From Carallia brachiata (lineage: Eukaryota > Streptophyta > Magnoliopsida > Malpighiales > Rhizophoraceae), in NCBI GenBank assembly GCA_021464245.1, contig JADCRB010000058.1, forward strand, positions 304,429-368,428: 64,000 nt of DNA, given 5' to 3'. Positions 35,341 through 48,720 of the stretch are shown here, piece after piece. Numbering within the stretch: the first letter of the stretch is position 1; each line of letters starts with the position of its first letter. The position numbers and the translations under genes were made by a program. The notes below the pieces were generated by a model, which ran no database searches, was not told the origin of the DNA, and worked only from the letters and a program-made list of their open reading frames with translations.

Positions 35341-38300
35341 ATGGAGAGGGGCAGTCCAACAACAGTAAGAAAATTAAAGGATACGGATGGACATTGGCGA
35401 ACAACAAACAAATTGACTGACTAAGAATTCCATCAACAAAATAGTTATATTATCCTCAATTAATTAAGCCCTGAGTTGGCCTCCATTAGATTGATTGCTT
35501 CCTATAAACATGGAGGCTAAGTTGTAAAAAGATTATGGAAATCAATATATAAAACTATTGACTGTAAAGTGCAGAGAGAGAGAGAGAGAATGAGGGTAGC
35601 AATTGATTAAAGAATTGAAACAGCAGCCTGCATTTACATGTTGGAGTTCTTTTATGCACACGCACCTGTATAAAAAGCTAAAGAGGAGGCATACCCGCAA
35701 ACTGATTCAGAATTTAGACTTTGGAAGACCTCTTGACGGCATTACTAGCATCCATAGATTTTAAATGTATTACATACAATCTTTAGGCCAACTTGAATGC
35801 CATAACTTTCAAGAAATTCCAAATTGATTCTTAACTCTAGCTCATTCCCTGTAATTTTCTAGTTCTGCTTGTAAAACTTGTATTAATTCCTACATATTTG
35901 GAACTAGAATGCTCTAATCTGAGACAATCAACTATGCATGTGTATAAGTCAACAATCATTTGGGATAAAAGTCAAGAGTCATTCAAGTAAATGGACAAAG
36001 AGTAAGCTGTGCAACAATAGACTGCAGCCTGCTGGAGTCCGATTATCATATGTAAAGATCAAGAAACTGGAAACAACGAAGATCTGAGAGAGACGATAAT
36101 TACCTCTTTTGCAGTTATTCTATTGACAGGAATGGCATTAGGATTAAAGCCTACATGTGGAGGAACTCTAAAAGAAATGGCAAGAACAAGCACAATAAGA
36201 CAAAGGATACAGCTGAAGAAGTCTATTACTCTAGCGACCTGCCAAACAAAGCCAAGAAACAGAAGGTTATGTTACATGAATGTGCATATTGGCCATAATA
36301 ATGATAAAATGGCCAAGATACCAGTATCAAAATTCTGAAAAGTCCGTAAACAAAAGCAATGTATTCAACAAACTTGAAATTTATCTGATGAAACATCACC
36401 TTTTTTTTAAAGGGTAAACACATTTTCCTAAGTAAGCCCTACTAAAAGATTATTTAGCACATTTTCCTCCCAACATAAATGATATATCTCTTTGCCTGGC
36501 TTTTCTCCCAAGTCTGCATATAATACTTGTGTAACAAAGCACCCATGGCTCCATATTTGTGCAGAGTACTGAATGGAATATTTGGTCTTCAAAGTAGACA
36601 ATCAACAAAAGCACTCAGGTGTACCTTACAAAACTTGAGGATCAATCTGCAACAGGAAGCAAGGTTCACAAGCTTCATGCTTCAATCACCAATCATGAGT
36701 TGGGATACTCCCTCAGCATTCAGATTAGCAAAGTAAGATACCTAAATCATAACATTGTTTTTGAATCCAGATTGTATATCCAAAGTATGAAGAGCACCAA
36801 ATTGTAATATTTACAAGAAAACAAAATGTATTAATGAGAACACTTGAACGTACCTTTATGGTGTCTAAAGAATCAATTTACAGCACGGAAGCACGAATAA
36901 CAAAAATCCACGCCTCGATCACCAATATGTGTTAGTAGTTGGTATCATTCCTTAAACATTTAGATGAGCAACCATAATGCCCAAATTATAAGATTGTTGC
37001 TGAAGCCAAAATTTTTTTTCCTAAAGTCCAGCACATAAAGATTTTTCCAAAATATCTGCAATAATAAACAAAACAAAACTTGACTAGTAAGACAACTTTT
37101 GACATTCATTTACCATTGCAAACTCAAATCTGGCCAAGGAAGTTCTACCTCACACATTCCTTCAGTTTGCAGCCACTATTGCCAATTTAAGACTCAGAGA
37201 AATTCTGACAAGATAAAAAACAGCAAAACAGCCAAAGTGTAACACAGGTGTCACAGCCTAGAAAAACTGTAAGGTCATCCAAAATGTGTTCAGCATCCTA
37301 ATGGCTGATACCATATTGATTTCCAACTATTAAAGATTATATTACAAGCATATAAGTTGAGTGCCTTTCCTTGTAAAACAGCAAGAGAAGCAACTCCTTT
37401 CTTTGAGTTTTTCTGAAGGCATACCGAATTTTGTTTTCTTGCTTCCCATGGCAGGTGCGTTGCCCCAACGCATGAAATGAAATTGTAGTCATTGTGCAAA
37501 ACAGAGTCAAAGTCTGCTTCTCCCTCTTGGTTATGCTCCTAGCAACACAAGCCCCTATTTCATTACTTCAAAATGAAGAGAGGGCGGAAGAATCAAAGCA
37601 GTTGAAAGAACTGACTGCCTCCTCCTCTTGTCTCTGGTTCAAGCAACACAAACTCACATTTCAAAATGCAGAGAGCATGGAGCTGAAATAGCAAAGCAGA
37701 TGAGAAGCCTAACTCTTATCTAAAGGCAAAGTTACCGAAAGATTCCATCTGCTTCTCAGCATAGGAAAGGACTTTTACTTTGATATAAAGGGCCTCAAAA
37801 TGGTAACAAAAGAAGCTATCATTAACAGACAATCAAGCATAATTCTTACCAAGATAGAGAGTTTCTTGCATTTTGTATACATCATTGATGCTTTTCATGC
37901 CACATGGTTCCATAGAATTCCATCAGTCTATAACTTGCGGAGAACATTTCGAAGCCCCCTGGACCAATCTTTCAAATTTCCTTTATTGAATTTGCTCACC
38001 GCATCCTTTACAATAAATCTAGCATCTTATCCGCATATGACATATATAGACAAACTGCTTCACGGGTAATAAAAAATGACTGCAAAAAGCACAAGATTCT
38101 TGGAAGACACTCCTATTTGCTGCTTTGGAACTTGCATTTCAGATCATAACAATCAGGATTAATGACATGACAGCAGCATAACCCCTGCAGTAAATGACTA
38201 ACAACTTAGTTCATGAAATGTCAAAAACTTGAATTATATATCATTTCAACCAAAATATTCTGTGCTGATCATACCTGTGATTCAATGTCATGGACCTCCA

Positions 38301-39430
38301 ATTAAGTTCTTAAATAAAACTAAAGCTCTGAAGAGAAGGAATTCATTGGTGACAGGGCTAATGAGACAAAGCTATATACTTCAAGTTCAAGGTCATAATT
38401 TAAATGAACCAACTCTTTGAGCCGTAGCACCTTTCAATTCTTCAACAGCATCAAAACAAAACAGAAATTGATCCTTTCGCAAATTCAAAGATAATGTGGC
38501 ATGAAACATGGCAAGGTTACATAGTGATAATGCGAATGTTTAGGCTAACACTAGAATGCATAGGAACAATAACAAAGATGGCTCAAGACAATTTTTTTTA
38601 ATCCAAAACATAAAATGGATGAACTGTGTAACAATTATTGGGGAAAAACTGAACAACAAAAAAAAGTTAACTACAAGCTCCTAAAAAAACAGCGGAAACT
38701 AGCAATCAATATATGCATCGAAATAGAAATGACGGAACACTCACATTGATGATGCAAAACGCAAGAGCCATTTACGATCAAAGCAAAAGCGTCAGAAAAA
38801 CTTTGGCACTGCAATTGTACATCTCAACCATGCAGGCAATACAGGAGGCTGAAGGCAAAGATCTAGCACCAAATTAGAGGAGGCATGGGACAGTTCCCAA
38901 CTAAGATAAAAGAACAATCTTCCTGACCATATGTCAAGTGGTACATAAAGGAAACGCATAAGAAAAAAAAAAAAAAAGAAAGAAAGAAAAAGAAAACAAG
39001 AATTCCTAGATTAATTTTATGTCTCACAATAATGGACAGAACTTCCAAAACTCAAGATTCAAAATTCTTTGCGTCTAGAAAGTAAAATAAACAAATATTG
39101 AAGTTAACTTAAATTAGGTCTTAATCTTTAGATGCAAGGTCGGCGTCTGTGGAATAAACAAACCAAACAGATGAGAAAACAGAGAAGTGGTACACAAATG
39201 AACAACATAAAAGGAAAAAAGGAAAGGAAAAGAAAACATGACAATCCAGGATTAACCTTCGGTCTCATATAATGGACAGACCTTCAAATCATCACAGGCT
39301 TCGAATTCTTTCTTTCTAGAAATCAAGATGAACAAATTAAACGGGGTCTCTCCAAACATAGCTGAAAGGAGGCGTCTCCAAAATAAAGAAAAGAAACAGA
39401 GAAGAAAACAAATAATCGGAGATTAAACGA
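35341..39430 (-). repeat. Unrecognised repeated locus: downstream module X2 and internal units
   Basis: Collinear with X1 at an offset of about 6.3 kb, sharing TAAAGTGCAGAGA..., GAGGAGGCATACC, CTGATTCAGAATTT, GAGGAACTCT and CCATCAGTCTATAACTT. The exon-like islands seen in X1 recur at 35690-35850, 36110-36170, 36640-36690, 37860-37930 and 38280-38320. Three ~200-bp units end it (38870-39430). A (GA)n run lies at 35570-35590. No intact long frame was seen. Confidence 0.5.
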
Positions 39431-41600
39431 CCTTCACAAGATCAATGCAAGATTTGAGTTATTTACGTTTTAAAAAAGAAGAACCAATGAACATCAAGAA
39501 GATAACTTCAATGAATGTAATTCTGTTTACCTGAATCCCATCTTTTACTGGCGGAGTCTAACAAAGAAGTGAGGAAAATTTTTCGGTACACCGGAAGCTG
39601 CTCGAGCACGGAGATGTGGTCATTGGGGGCCTAGGGTTTGCAGAGATGGAAAAGAATGTGATCTTATGCCTGGCAAGAACCAAACTAATGAAAGTTACTG
39701 ACGAAAAACGAAGGAAAGAAAAGGAGAAAACAAAAGAAAAGTTGTTTTACGGAGCAAGAGACTTCAAAGAATCGAGTAGGGGCATCGGAGAATCGCTGAC
39801 TTAATTTGTATTCCTGATCATCCGGAGAAGCTTAGTGACCAGAATACCCTCCCTCCGGAATAAAGGAAGAAAACAAACAAGAAAACAGAAAAATTGGTTA
39901 GTACATAAAGGAATTGCATGAAAGAATAAGGAAAAAAAAAATAGCAGGCCTTCTTAATTAAAAAGAAGAACTAATGAACATCGAAGAAGATAAAAGAAAA
40001 TAGATCTTTAACCTGAATTTGCAGAGATGGAAAAGAAGAGAACATTGCGCCAAAGAAAATACAAAAAGAATGTTACAATGTCTTTCCCCGCGGAGCAGGG
40101 CATCTGAAATTTGGCCGCCGAGCAGTGCGTGAAAGTGGAACGTTGTTTGGGATTTAGGGTTTGAAGAGATTGAAAAATCTCTTCTTTAAACTACTTAAAC
40201 AAAAGACTTGATTTTTCTGGAGGGCTTTCAAAATCAGAAAAATAATGTTTTTGGGGTCTCTCCATCTTTACATAGTGTTTTTTTGTAAGCGGGAACCGAC
40301 TTCATTTTGATGGAATCTAGCCGTTGCGCCCAGCACTCCTTATCAAGGGAGGAGAGACTAATTGACCAGAATACCCTCAGCATCTTAAATTGGCCCTCTT
40401 GATCCACAGCTGCAAAGGAGGCGTCTCCAAAACAAAGAAAAGAAACAGAGAAAGAAAACAAATAATCGGAGATTAACATTAATGTATATTAGAAGAACAG
40501 ACCTTCAAAAGATCAATGCAAGATTTGAGTTATTTACGTTTAAAAAAGAAGAACCACTGAACATCAAGAAGATAATTTAAATGAATGTAAATCTTTTTAC
40601 CTGAAGCCCATCTTTTACGGCCAGATTGCAACAAAGAAGCGAGGAAAATTTTCCGGTACGCCGGCAACGGCTCGAGCAGTGCGGAGATGTGGTCGTTGGG
40701 GGTCTAAGTTTGCAGAGATGGAAAAGAAAGAGAACATCGCCCTGCAGCACATAAATACAAAAGAATGTGATCTTATGCCTAATAAGAACGAAACTGATGA
40801 AAGTTACTGAAGAAAAACGAAGGAAAAAAGGTTGATCTGCAATGTAGCCGTATCCGTTGCCCTTGTAAACCTGATCATCCGGAGGAGAGGCAGCGAATTG
40901 ACCAGAATGCCCTCCCTCCGGAATAAAGGAAGAAAGCAAACAAGAAAACAGAAAAATTGGTAAGCACATAAAAGAATTAAGGAAAAAAATAATAATAAGA
41001 GAAGATCAAGACAAGATTCGAAATCTTTTCGATTAAAAAGAAGAAATAAGAAAATAGGTCGTTTACCTGAATGGTCACCGTCTGTGTGTAATGAATCCAT
41101 CGCGGGAGTCGAATGAAGGAAGTGAGGAAGATTTTCCGGTACCGGCGGCAGCGGCTTGAGCAATGCGTTATTCGCAGACGCTAGAATTCGCAGAGACGGA
41201 AAAGAAAAGAACATTGTCGTGTGACAAAGAAATACAAGAAAAATTGTTACAAACAATATCTTATGTCTGGAAAGAACGAAATTGATGAGACTTAGTTAAT
41301 GTGAGAAAAGGAGCGGAATCTGAAAATTTTGGCCGCCAGGGCACTGCTGAAAGTGAACGGTGTTTGGGGTTTAGGGTTTGAAGAGATTGGAGAAATCTCT
41401 TCTCGACTTCTCGAAGAACAAAAGAGAAAATTGCAGGGTAATTTTTTTGGAGGGCTTGCGAAATCAGAATAACAATGTTTTTGGGGTGTCTGTTCCCGTT
41501 TTTATAAGCGGCAATTGCCGACTTAATATCGACGGAAACTAGCCGTTGCACTCAGTACTCCCCCATCAAGGGAGGAAAAAACTAATTGACCAGAATACCC
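39431..41600 (-). repeat. Tandem truncated promoter/exon-1 units D, E, F and G of the unrecognised locus
   Basis: Four head-to-tail units of roughly 0.4-0.7 kb, each holding the family promoter phrase, leader and exon 1, then breaking at a fused CTTTATTCCGGAGGGAGGG junction where the next unit's promoter begins (clear at about 39860 and 40920). Unit G (40920-41600) is best preserved. It has a TATA box TATAAAAA (plus 41499-41506), a leader, an ATG at 41256 opening a ~50-codon exon (MFFSFPSLRIL..., Pro-rich LPPVPENLPHF, then TPAMDSL) and a CATTCAG|GTAAAC donor at 41067/41066. Unit E lacks most of exon 1. Units D and F carry internal frameshifts. Confidence 0.55.
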
Positions 41601-43480
41601 TCGGCATACTTGCTGGGCAAGTTTAACGTCTTTTTGTTTTCTGTTTTTTTTTTTTATTTAGGCCGCTCAGTATCCAACTCATCGAACTGATTAATCTGAT
41701 ATGACTCAGATAAGACCTCGAAGAGCGGTAAAGATCTTCCAGTAAATATTTAACGCGGCTGCATTTTTAGAATTTTTTTTTTTTCTTGTCTTGACTTTTT
41801 GTTTTTTTGTTTGTTTTTGGTAAAAATGTAGACCGAAATGTTGCTCTTTCAGTTTCGGCCATATTATCATGGAAGTCAAATGAAGCCCAATAATCCTTCT
41901 TTTTTTTTTTTTTTTTTGGTCAAAGCCCATTTCTCAGTTACGTGGTGGCTTCTGCCAATTGGGCCTACGTACAAGCTGTACTAACATACGTGGGCTGGGC
42001 TTTGAGAACAATTTTTCCTTCATATAAAATTTCTAAAAAAAATGGCAAACGTACTGCTGAAAATCTAGTAATAAAAAAATCGTCTATTGCTTGTTGGTTT
42101 GGATTTTCCAGTAAAAGGCAGTGAGGCTAAACATACGAGAATATTCATCTTTTTCACTTGCTTAAAATCAAGCCCTCCATGTTGCCATTTATTAACCAAT
42201 TTAGACCATCAAATTAAAAGGAATTCTAAGCGTTCTGTTAATTGTACAACTAACCCTTTATCAAGCAATTTAGAACACAAAATTGAAAGAGAATGTGACC
42301 ATAAGCTTTGTTAGCTACACGACTATAATTAAGCAGACTCTATTGTATCTTCACTAACAAATTTTGTAGACAAATTTTATAAATATTCTTAAAAAACTTA
42401 AATGAACTATTTCGGAAATTTAATTTACAACAATAAAATTCATCATTCATTCTCATGCTTCTTGTCCAACAACGCTTGAAAGCAATGGACCATTTGCCAG
42501 GATGTGTCACAGATGTTGGGTTCCTGATCTGTTTCAACACAAATCTCGAGTCACCACTCACCAACGTCGTCCTTCCCACAACAGCACTACTGCTTGTGTT
42601 GCGGCTGTTGGCACGGCACATCCTGTCGTGGTGGGATTGCGATATTATCGTCAACTTAGTGGCAGCTCCAAAGCTACTCTTCTTTTTTGGTCCGTAGAGG
42701 TCATGGTAGTCCATATATGCACATTGGCCTATTCCCAAAGCGAACCCTTCGATATGAGAATTGAATTTTTAGAAGATGAAATCAGATTCTGATATTTCGA
42801 ATAGCTTTTCTTGTCGGACAAAATTGAAAATCACGCGAAAAGTGTTAGAGATGTCTTGGTGCGATATGAGCGGGAGTCCAACATTTGGTGACCCCACAAC
42901 AATTAGCTATCCAAATTTCATTGGATAAAAAGTATGCATACAAGAGAAAAATTATTGGAAGAATTTTCGTAATGTAATAAATTAAAAATTTCTTATAACT
43001 AGATAAATTTATTGTGTAACGAAAAATATAATATTTTTTTATTACACTTATAGTCAATGTAATTGTACGATAAACTCATATAATTTTATTATAAAAATTC
43101 TCTAAAAATTTCCTCCGAAAATGAAAGGGATCCAATGGCATTTGGATTGTTCAAAACATGGAGAATTCAAACAACGGTTGGCAAGCTTGGACTTTCCGTT
43201 TTTTGGTTGTTTAAAATCATCACATAGCAAGGAGTACTGTTATATGATAAAAAAAATTATTGGAGAAATTTTTGTCAATTAATTTATTAAATTTATTGTA
43301 TAACTATATTCATTATAAAGACAATTAAAATAACTAATATTTTTTTATTGTACATAAATTCATATAATTACAAATAACTTCTAACTTTTTTTTTTCTGCC
43401 GTACAAATTTTTCCCATAGAGTAAGAGTATGCATGTGGAACAATCTTCCTATGAGGATTTTCCAAGGAATGGCCCCACAT
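41601..43480. other. Intergenic DNA left of SCPL-3
   Basis: A 132-codon minus ORF (42340-42738) is the longest frame but matches nothing I know and is not supported by splice or promoter signals. Two related AT-rich segments (42930-43100 and 43240-43400, each with GAAAAATTATTGGA/GAGAAATTTTTG and CTCATATAATT-like ends) look like two copies of a small MITE. Confidence 0.35.
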
Positions 43481-45210
43481 CAAGTTCAAAATTGTCTGGA
43501 AGCCCTGCCCGCGGCTCTTCTGTCTATTTTTTTCACGGAAGATTCCTTTTCAATTAAATTACGTAATGAGTTTGAATAGTCGGACGAAAGAAACAGGCGA
43601 CGGACGGGCGAAAGCCAAAGAGCACTGTTTTATTTGTAGAAGAAAATGTGCATGAATTATTATCTGAATACAACTAGTCAAATTTAATGTGCAATCGATT
43701 GAATTGTATGTACAACTAAATATAAGAAGTAATTTTTTTCTTAGAATTAGTTGTACATATAATTTAATCAATTACATATTGAATCCACCTAATTACATTT
43801 AGATAATAATTCGAGCGCTCCTTTTTTTTTTAGAAATGTAGTTTTTTACATAGCGAAGAGCAAAATAGCGAAAATGTTTTTGACAAAAAGTTCTTGTCAC
43901 AAGAAAACAACACTAATAGTATTGATAAAAATATATTTTTTTTTGTGCCGCATCATTGAAACTTTTTTTTAGAAAAATCAAAATTTAGAGTAATATTAAG
44001 TGTTTTTAAGATAATATTGTGTACATTTATGATTTATTTTTTTTAAATGGACATAGTGCTGTAATAGTACTGTTTTGTAAGGTCATATAATAAAGTCCAA
44101 ATTTTTTTATATATTTTTAAGAAAAGGATATATGTTGTGTCACAAAATTAATAACAATATGTAACAATAATTGTTACATATTTTACATTGTATTGTTGTC
44201 CATTTTACACAGCTCCTTATGCATCTTATACTTCAAAAAATAAAAGCAAAAAGTAACTTCCAGCTATAGGATCCGCTTTGACTTGTCTTTCGCCTGTTGG
44301 TTTTCTCGGTCCATTAATTTTTCTTTGGTTACAGGATTAAAAGAGTAAATACTTGACTAAAATGTATTAATTTTGATTAAGAATAAAAAATTTTGTTATA
44401 TAATTTTGGAGGATACGGTATGAAAATAATTACATGGTTGATAAATATAAAAACCTTGATTTGTTCATACTCTGTCTTGGAGTTCTGCCCGCGGCGCTTT
44501 TGTCTATTTTTCGGTGGAAGATTCCTTTCAAATTAAATTACAGGATGAGTTTGAATAGGCCGAAGGGGAAACAGGCCATAGACTGGGTCATGGTGGATTC
44601 CAACAAAATTTTTGTTTTTTCTTTTGAAAAAAGTTACATAGATAAAAAAATACTTAAAATGTTGACCAAATACAAGTGCCTGAATTTGATGTACAATCAA
44701 ATAGATTTCACGTGTAAAGAAATAACAATAATTTTTTTTTCTTTTTTGTTGTACTTGAAATCCAAACAGTTGTAAATCAAATACAATTATTGTATTCGAA
44801 AAATATTTCAGACACTTTTTTATCTGAAAATTTAACAGTTTTTTTTTTTATTACTTTTTTTTGAAAAAAAAGATATATGATGCATAACAAAATAAGTGAA
44901 AATATGCTAACAATTTTCATACAATTTATAAGAAGAAATAGTTGCACATTATATGATGAATTGTTTCACATTTTATACGGAATCGTTACATCTTTTACAC
45001 AACTCCTTGCACATCTTATATTAAAAAAAAACAAACAGTAACTTTTGGTGGTGAGGCTCCTCCCTCTAGGCTCCCGCCCGCCGTTTTCCCAGTCCATTAA
45101 TGTAGTTTTGGAATTAAGGATACAAACAAAAATTTGTTAAAGAATTTTCAAGGACAAGGTAAGAAAACAATTACAAGGTTGAGATTATAAAAAACCTTGA
45201 TTTGTTCTTC
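43481..45210 (+). repeat. Tandemly duplicated upstream region of SCPL-3
   Basis: 43490-43690 and 44475-44710 share GCCCTGCCCGCGGC/GTTCTGCCCGCGGC, TTTTGTCTATTTTT, GGAAGATTCCTTTC and ATGAGTTTGAATAG. 44160-44465 and 44900-45210 share ACACA.CTCCTT.TGCA.CTTATA, CAGTCCATTAAT/CGGTCCATTAAT and AAACCTTGATTTGTTC. The second copy ends about 200 bp before the SCPL-3 ATG, so the gene has two to three stacked copies of one upstream block. Confidence 0.7.
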
Positions 45211-45423
45211 AATCTCCGGAAGATTCTTCACTAAAATTTTGATGTCAATTCTTCCACATTTAGCATTGGAGAGTTATCATCCACGCGAGTGGCAGTATCC
45301 AATGTTCACTGATTCTTTCAGCGAAAACGAATCATTAATCTACTTAATAAAAACCCACAGCTCACCATCCTCCCTCTCTCTCAACAACACACACACACAC
45401 ACACACAAACAGACAGAGTCAGA

Positions 45424-47726
45424 ATGCTTGGGCAGCGCCGGATTATCATTGCGATAATTTGGGCAGCTTTAACTTTTTCAACAATCTCAAAAGCTGATAA
45501 AATTGTGGCTTTGCCAGGCCAGCCAAAGGTCAGTTTCCAACAATATGCAGGCTACATAACCATTGACGAAAAGCAGCACAGAGCTCTTTTCTACTACTTT
45601 GCTGAGGCAGCGAAAGAGCCTGCTTCTAAGCCTCTTGTTCTTTGGCTAAATGGAGGTAAGCCCTTGTGCTTTACTTTGACTGTGCTTCTAATTGTTGAAA
45701 ACTAGTTAAAAATGTATTCTTGGTTGGTGGGTTTTGCAGGACCTGGCTGTTCATCTATTGGAGCTGGAGCTTTCTGTGAGCATGGCCCTTTCAAACCAAG
45801 TGGAGACATTTTGGTCCAAAATGATTATAGCTGGAATAAAGGTATAAGTTATGACTCATTACACTTTCCTAAAGTGAAATGTGCGACTGCGCATTCTGAT
45901 TGTTGTGTGGTTTGCTAATGTCTTGTTTTTGTGTCCTTTTTTCTTTTCCTACAGAAGCAAATATGTTATACTTGGAATCGCCTGCAGGAGTTGGCTTCTC
46001 CTACTCTGCTAACAAATCTTTCTACATATCTGCGAACGACGAGATTACAGGTCTCTTTGCATATATTTTTTCTTCATATAGCTCTGTTAAGCATAAATTG
46101 ACATATTGGTTATAATCTTACATTGATAATGGCTTAATTTATTTACATGCAGCGAGGGACAATCTTGCATTTCTTGAACGCTGGTTTAAGAAATTCCCAG
46201 AATACAAAGGAAGGGAATTCTTCATCACAGGAGAGAGCTATGGAGGTAGCTTCTTTTCAATCATAATTTTAACAATGAAGCCTCATTTTTTTTTTTTTTG
46301 TTTGGTGGTGACTGACAAAAGACTCAAACTTCTTACCAGGGCACTATGTTCCAGAGCTTGCACAACTTATTGTCCAGTCAGGCTTGAAATTCAATCTAAA
46401 AGGAATAGCAGTAAGTAACTGAGATGTTGTTTTACGCACGTATCTGCAAAAGCATCTTTTCAAATTTAAGTAAATGACAATAAAAGGAAGCTTCAAACTT
46501 TAATGGCTGCAGATAGGGAATCCACTTCTAGACTTCAACATCGACTTCAACTCAAGAGCCGAGTACTTTTGGTCTCATGGACTAATATCAGATGCAACCT
46601 ACGAAATCTTCACCACTGTCTGCAACTTCTCTCAGATAAGGAGACAGATTCAGGCCGGCTCTCTTTCGCCCGCTTGCACTCAAGTAGGTAGACAGGTCTT
46701 CAGCGAAATTAGTAATTTCGTGGACAAGTACGATGTTACTCTTGATGTCTGTTTATCGACAATTGAATCACAATGCCAAAAGTTGAACCAAATGGTAAGC
46801 AATCTCTCCATGTGCTTTGTTTCTCCCATTCATTAGTCTTTCATTCCTTGTCTTGCTTGCAAAATTATAAATGTAGTCTACCTAAGGCTAGTCCAATCTT
46901 TAATGGGCAGGATCGTGCAACACAAATAGACGTTTGTGTAGAAGATGAAACTATAAAGTACTTGAACAGAAAAGATGTGCAAGAAGCTATCCATGCCCAG
47001 CTAGTAGGAGTCAGTAAATGGACCGTCTGCAGCGAGTAATGATCTGATTGACTATTAGGATTGTATAGACATAATTCAATGTCAACAATAGTCTGATCCT
47101 TTTGATACATGTTTTTATGATGACAGTGTCCTCAGATATGAGATGCAAGATCTAGAAATACCCACTTATCCCATTCTCGGAAGGCTTGTCCAATCCGGCA
47201 TCCGGGTTCTCGTCTACAGGTAACTTTGCACAATTTAGTGTCTTCAGACATGTTTATCATGCAATGGAAGTGACATTTTCTGCAAGTTCAACAGTGGAGA
47301 TCAAGATTCAGTTGTCCCCTTGACTGGAACAAGGACAGTAGTGAATAGTTTGGCCAAGCAACTGGGACTAAACACCACTGTTCCATATAGAGCCTGGTTC
47401 GAAGGAAAACAGGTACGGTTGATTCTGTGTCACTTTTTCTTTTTTTTTTTGCATGTTTTATTATAGTTTTCATGATATAAATCATTACTTTAAAAAAAAA
47501 AAAAAAGTAAGAAGGATTGAAATCTGGGATTACTTAATGATGCCATGCTATCTATATATTGTTTAACAGGTTGCAGGGTGGACACAAGCTTATGGAGAAA
47601 ATTTAACATTTGCCACCATTAGAGGGAGCATCTCATGAAGCGCCATTTTCACAGCCAGAAAGATCACTTGTATTGTTCAAGGCATTTTTAGAAGCAAAGC
47701 CTCTGCCACAGCCCACATTGATTTAG
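45424..47726 (+). pseudogene. SCPL45: SCPL45-like serine carboxypeptidase (SCPL-3), ten exons, +1 frameshift before the catalytic His
   Basis: Exons: 45424-45655, 45740-45841, 45955-46050, 46153-46245, 46340-46410, 46513-46794, 46911-47035, 47127-47219, 47295-47412, 47570-47726. A signal-like N-terminus ([18 protein letters not shown]) is followed by LWLNGG/PGCSS, FCEHGPF, GESYGG (Ser) and SGDQDS (Asp). All splice junctions are canonical. In exon 10, TATIRG should be followed by the His motif, but the sequence reads AGAGGGAGC where both paralogues have AGAGGAGC. The extra G shifts the frame and gives TGA at 47636-47638, removing His and the last ~30 residues. Without that base the frame would run to TAG at 47724-47726. 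The 5'UTR has CT- and AC-repeat tracts. A homopolymer error is a live alternative to pseudogenisation. Confidence 0.85.
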
Positions 47727-48720
47727 CAAGCCGATCCATTAACAACAGAATCAGCTCATCACTGTCAATTGTTTGCAAAGACTTCTAATTTTTCTTCACT
47801 TCAGTGCAAAGCTAGTTTACCAACTTGTCAATGCAATCATCAAATTTAATGCACCATTATTCGAACTAAAATTTTCAGGCTGCAACCTTACACCATGACC
47901 GAACCAATCCAAACTCGAAGACAATTCACCGTCAACATGTTGTTCTTAGATTCATCAATCCTTGAGCTAACCATAATTGAACCTTAATTCTCTTCATCTT
48001 CTTCATCATCATCAATAGTAAATAGTAACTAGACCGTGCGGTTGATTTGGAATATAAGTCGGCATTCCGAGGGATAATTGGAAATAATTAATTCGGCCCC
48101 GGGTCAAGTCATGTACACATGTGATATTTTTTTTTATTTATCTATTAGACAGTTCATGAACTTTACAATAGGGATAATTCTTCTTTTTTATAAATCACAT
48201 TACTCATTTTTTAGAATTTGAACTCAAGATCTTAAAATAAAAGTCTGAATTATAGTTATTAGGATGTTCCTTGATGGACTCACATTTTAATTTATTATTT
48301 TTGTCCAAAGGGTGACATATTAATTTATTTATTTATTTTTTTTTTTGGATCCAAACATATTAATTTATTTACCAAGCTGCATGCAATCATCTAGGCCCAT
48401 AGTCTGGGAAGTTATTGGGTCTTTGCAGGCCTAGATTAATCAAACTGGCCTTCGAGAATTCGTGCAGTGAAAACCCGAAGAAGACCCAATAACATAAACC
48501 ATGGACGTGGTTCCCCTTTAGATATATTGAGGCCCAGAATGAAAGCCCAATTATGGTCAAAAGTTCAAGTTAATTAACTAGTCTGGACTGTGGACACACT
48601 TCCATGTTTTTGTAGATTACAGATGGTAGCCTATACAATAATTTTATGTGAAAACAGTATTGTTCTGGCAAAGTTAATGAGTTCTCATGATCTCATTCTT
48701 TCCATTCTTCTCTAATATGA
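47727..48720. other. 3' flank of SCPL-3 and intergenic DNA
   Basis: No exon was seen. The right end abuts the truncated Ty3/gypsy element. Confidence 0.4.

Noticed and set aside
42340..42738. 132-codon minus-strand ORF
   Set aside because: No family resemblance, an overlapping plus-strand ORF of similar quality, and no promoter or splice context; left as intergenic.
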